The translations under genes and the position numbers were made by a program. The notes below the pieces were generated by a model that was not told the origin of the DNA, did not search any database, and worked only from the letters and a program-made list of their open reading frames with translations. This document shows, in pieces, positions 63,570 through 64,000 of a stretch of DNA of 64,000 bases. The DNA lies in assembly GCA_037101405.1 (NCBI GenBank), contig AP017965.1:1-64000 (forward strand). Direction: 5' to 3'. The number at the start of each line of letters is the position of its first letter. The first letter of the stretch is position 1. This stretch comes from Candidatus Megaera polyxenophila (GTDB lineage Bacteria; Pseudomonadota; Alphaproteobacteria; Rickettsiales; Rickettsiaceae).

Positions 63570-64000
63570 ATGTTGCAAAGAAAAGTCATAATTATATCCT
63601 GTAGTATCTCCTTATTGGTTTCTGTTTTATGTACTGGGATTTTTATATTTTATTGGAATACTCAAAACAGCAAAGATTATGAAAATGTATTTTCCCAAGC
63701 CAAGAAAAAATTCTGTTATGTGATTAATGATCTTAATAAACTTCACTATCTATTAGAAATTGTTGAAAGTAACTATGAATCTGGTAATCAACAATTAATT
63801 GCTGATTACCAGAATATAGCAAACAAAATGAATTTTCAACTTTCTATACTAAAAATCATATCTATAACTAATCCCAAGAAAATCATGGCTAAACATAATA
63901 GTAAATCTTATCAAATACTGCTTGATAAACAAAATGGTATGATATTGTCACTTTGTCATGGTTTTTGTATTAGTATTAGTATGGTAGAAGCAAGGAGCTT
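63570..64000 (+). CDS. Membrane sensor, 5' part (runs off window)
   Basis: 143 codons to the window edge. A membrane helix at about residues 6-30 (VIIISCSISLLVSVLCTGIF) then a charged extracytoplasmic stretch. This is the same layout as the first part of the protein at 2760 (short cytoplasmic start, one helix, KDYE(N/Y)-like segment, then a helical region with NELMKILNVLEIV-like sequence). Probably the sensor part of a histidine kinase-like protein. Confidence 0.6.
   Translation, partial: MLQRKVIIISCSISLLVSVLCTGIFIFYWNTQNSKDYENVFSQAKKKFCYVINDLNKLHYLLEIVESNYESGNQQLIADYQNIANKMNFQLSILKIISITNPKKIMAKHNSKSYQILLDKQNGMILSLCHGFCISISMVEARS

Overview
The window is AT-rich DNA of the kind found in Rickettsiales. 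It most resembles a Rickettsia plasmid, or a chromosomal copy of the Rickettsiales amplified genetic element (RAGE, an integrative conjugative element). The reasons are an F-type tra remnant next to Ti-type TraA/TraC/TraD relaxosome genes, plasmid Rep proteins ending in a DnaA N-terminal-like domain, several ParA/ParB-type genes, many insertion sequences, toxin-antitoxin pairs, TPR and sensor-kinase genes, and many gene fragments. I saw no tRNA, rRNA or CRISPR array. The species cannot be named from sequence alone.

Layout. 1-7.3 kb: a large HTH-like protein, a membrane sensor without kinase motifs, a secreted NB-ARC/TPR STAND protein, and an XRE repressor divergent from a replication gene. 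7.6-10.9 kb: DnaA-like Rep translationally coupled to an autotransporter that carries a Ulp1-type protease. 10.9-22.2 kb: an F-type transfer operon (trbI', two small genes, traW, traU', 'traH, traG, lytic transglycosylase, traD) broken by copies of one IS3-family element. The flanks show that tra genes have been lost around them. 22.4-26.6 kb: a cargo block with a secreted HAD-like DUF2608 protein, a truncated MFS transporter, a glycosyltransferase remnant, a UDP-sugar epimerase and a UbiA-type prenyltransferase. 26.6-28.6 kb: an IS200-like element, an IS630 remnant and an Rpn-type nuclease. 28.6-36.2 kb: a 2.2-thousand-residue TraA relaxase/helicase/primase divergent from traC/traD-like genes, with a candidate oriT between. 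36.5-41.4 kb: ParB, a mini WGR protein, a truncated DNA methylase, a Bax-inhibitor fragment, a CopG/BrnT-like toxin-antitoxin pair and a Cys-rich protein. 41.6-44.8 kb: transposase remnant and a complete IS21-type element. 44.8-50.9 kb (minus strand): a ParA operon with an internally duplicated protein, a HEPN-like gene, a serine recombinase with a res-like site, VapBC, a RipA-like membrane protein, and GNAT and TPR fragments. 50.9-53.4 kb: two IS256-family copies head to head. 54.3-64 kb: a symporter/histidine-kinase fusion, a second VapBC, a second ParA operon among palindromic repeats, a second Rep gene whose ribosome-binding site sits in a hairpin, small regulators, and the start of a second membrane sensor.

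Taken together, this looks like a composite, decaying conjugative plasmid or element. It has two Rep genes, two ParA operons and one ParB-like gene. Its relaxosome is largely complete, but its mating-pair apparatus is incomplete in this window. The most notable cargo is the Ulp1 autotransporter, the secreted STAND protein and the HEPN-like gene beside a recombinase.
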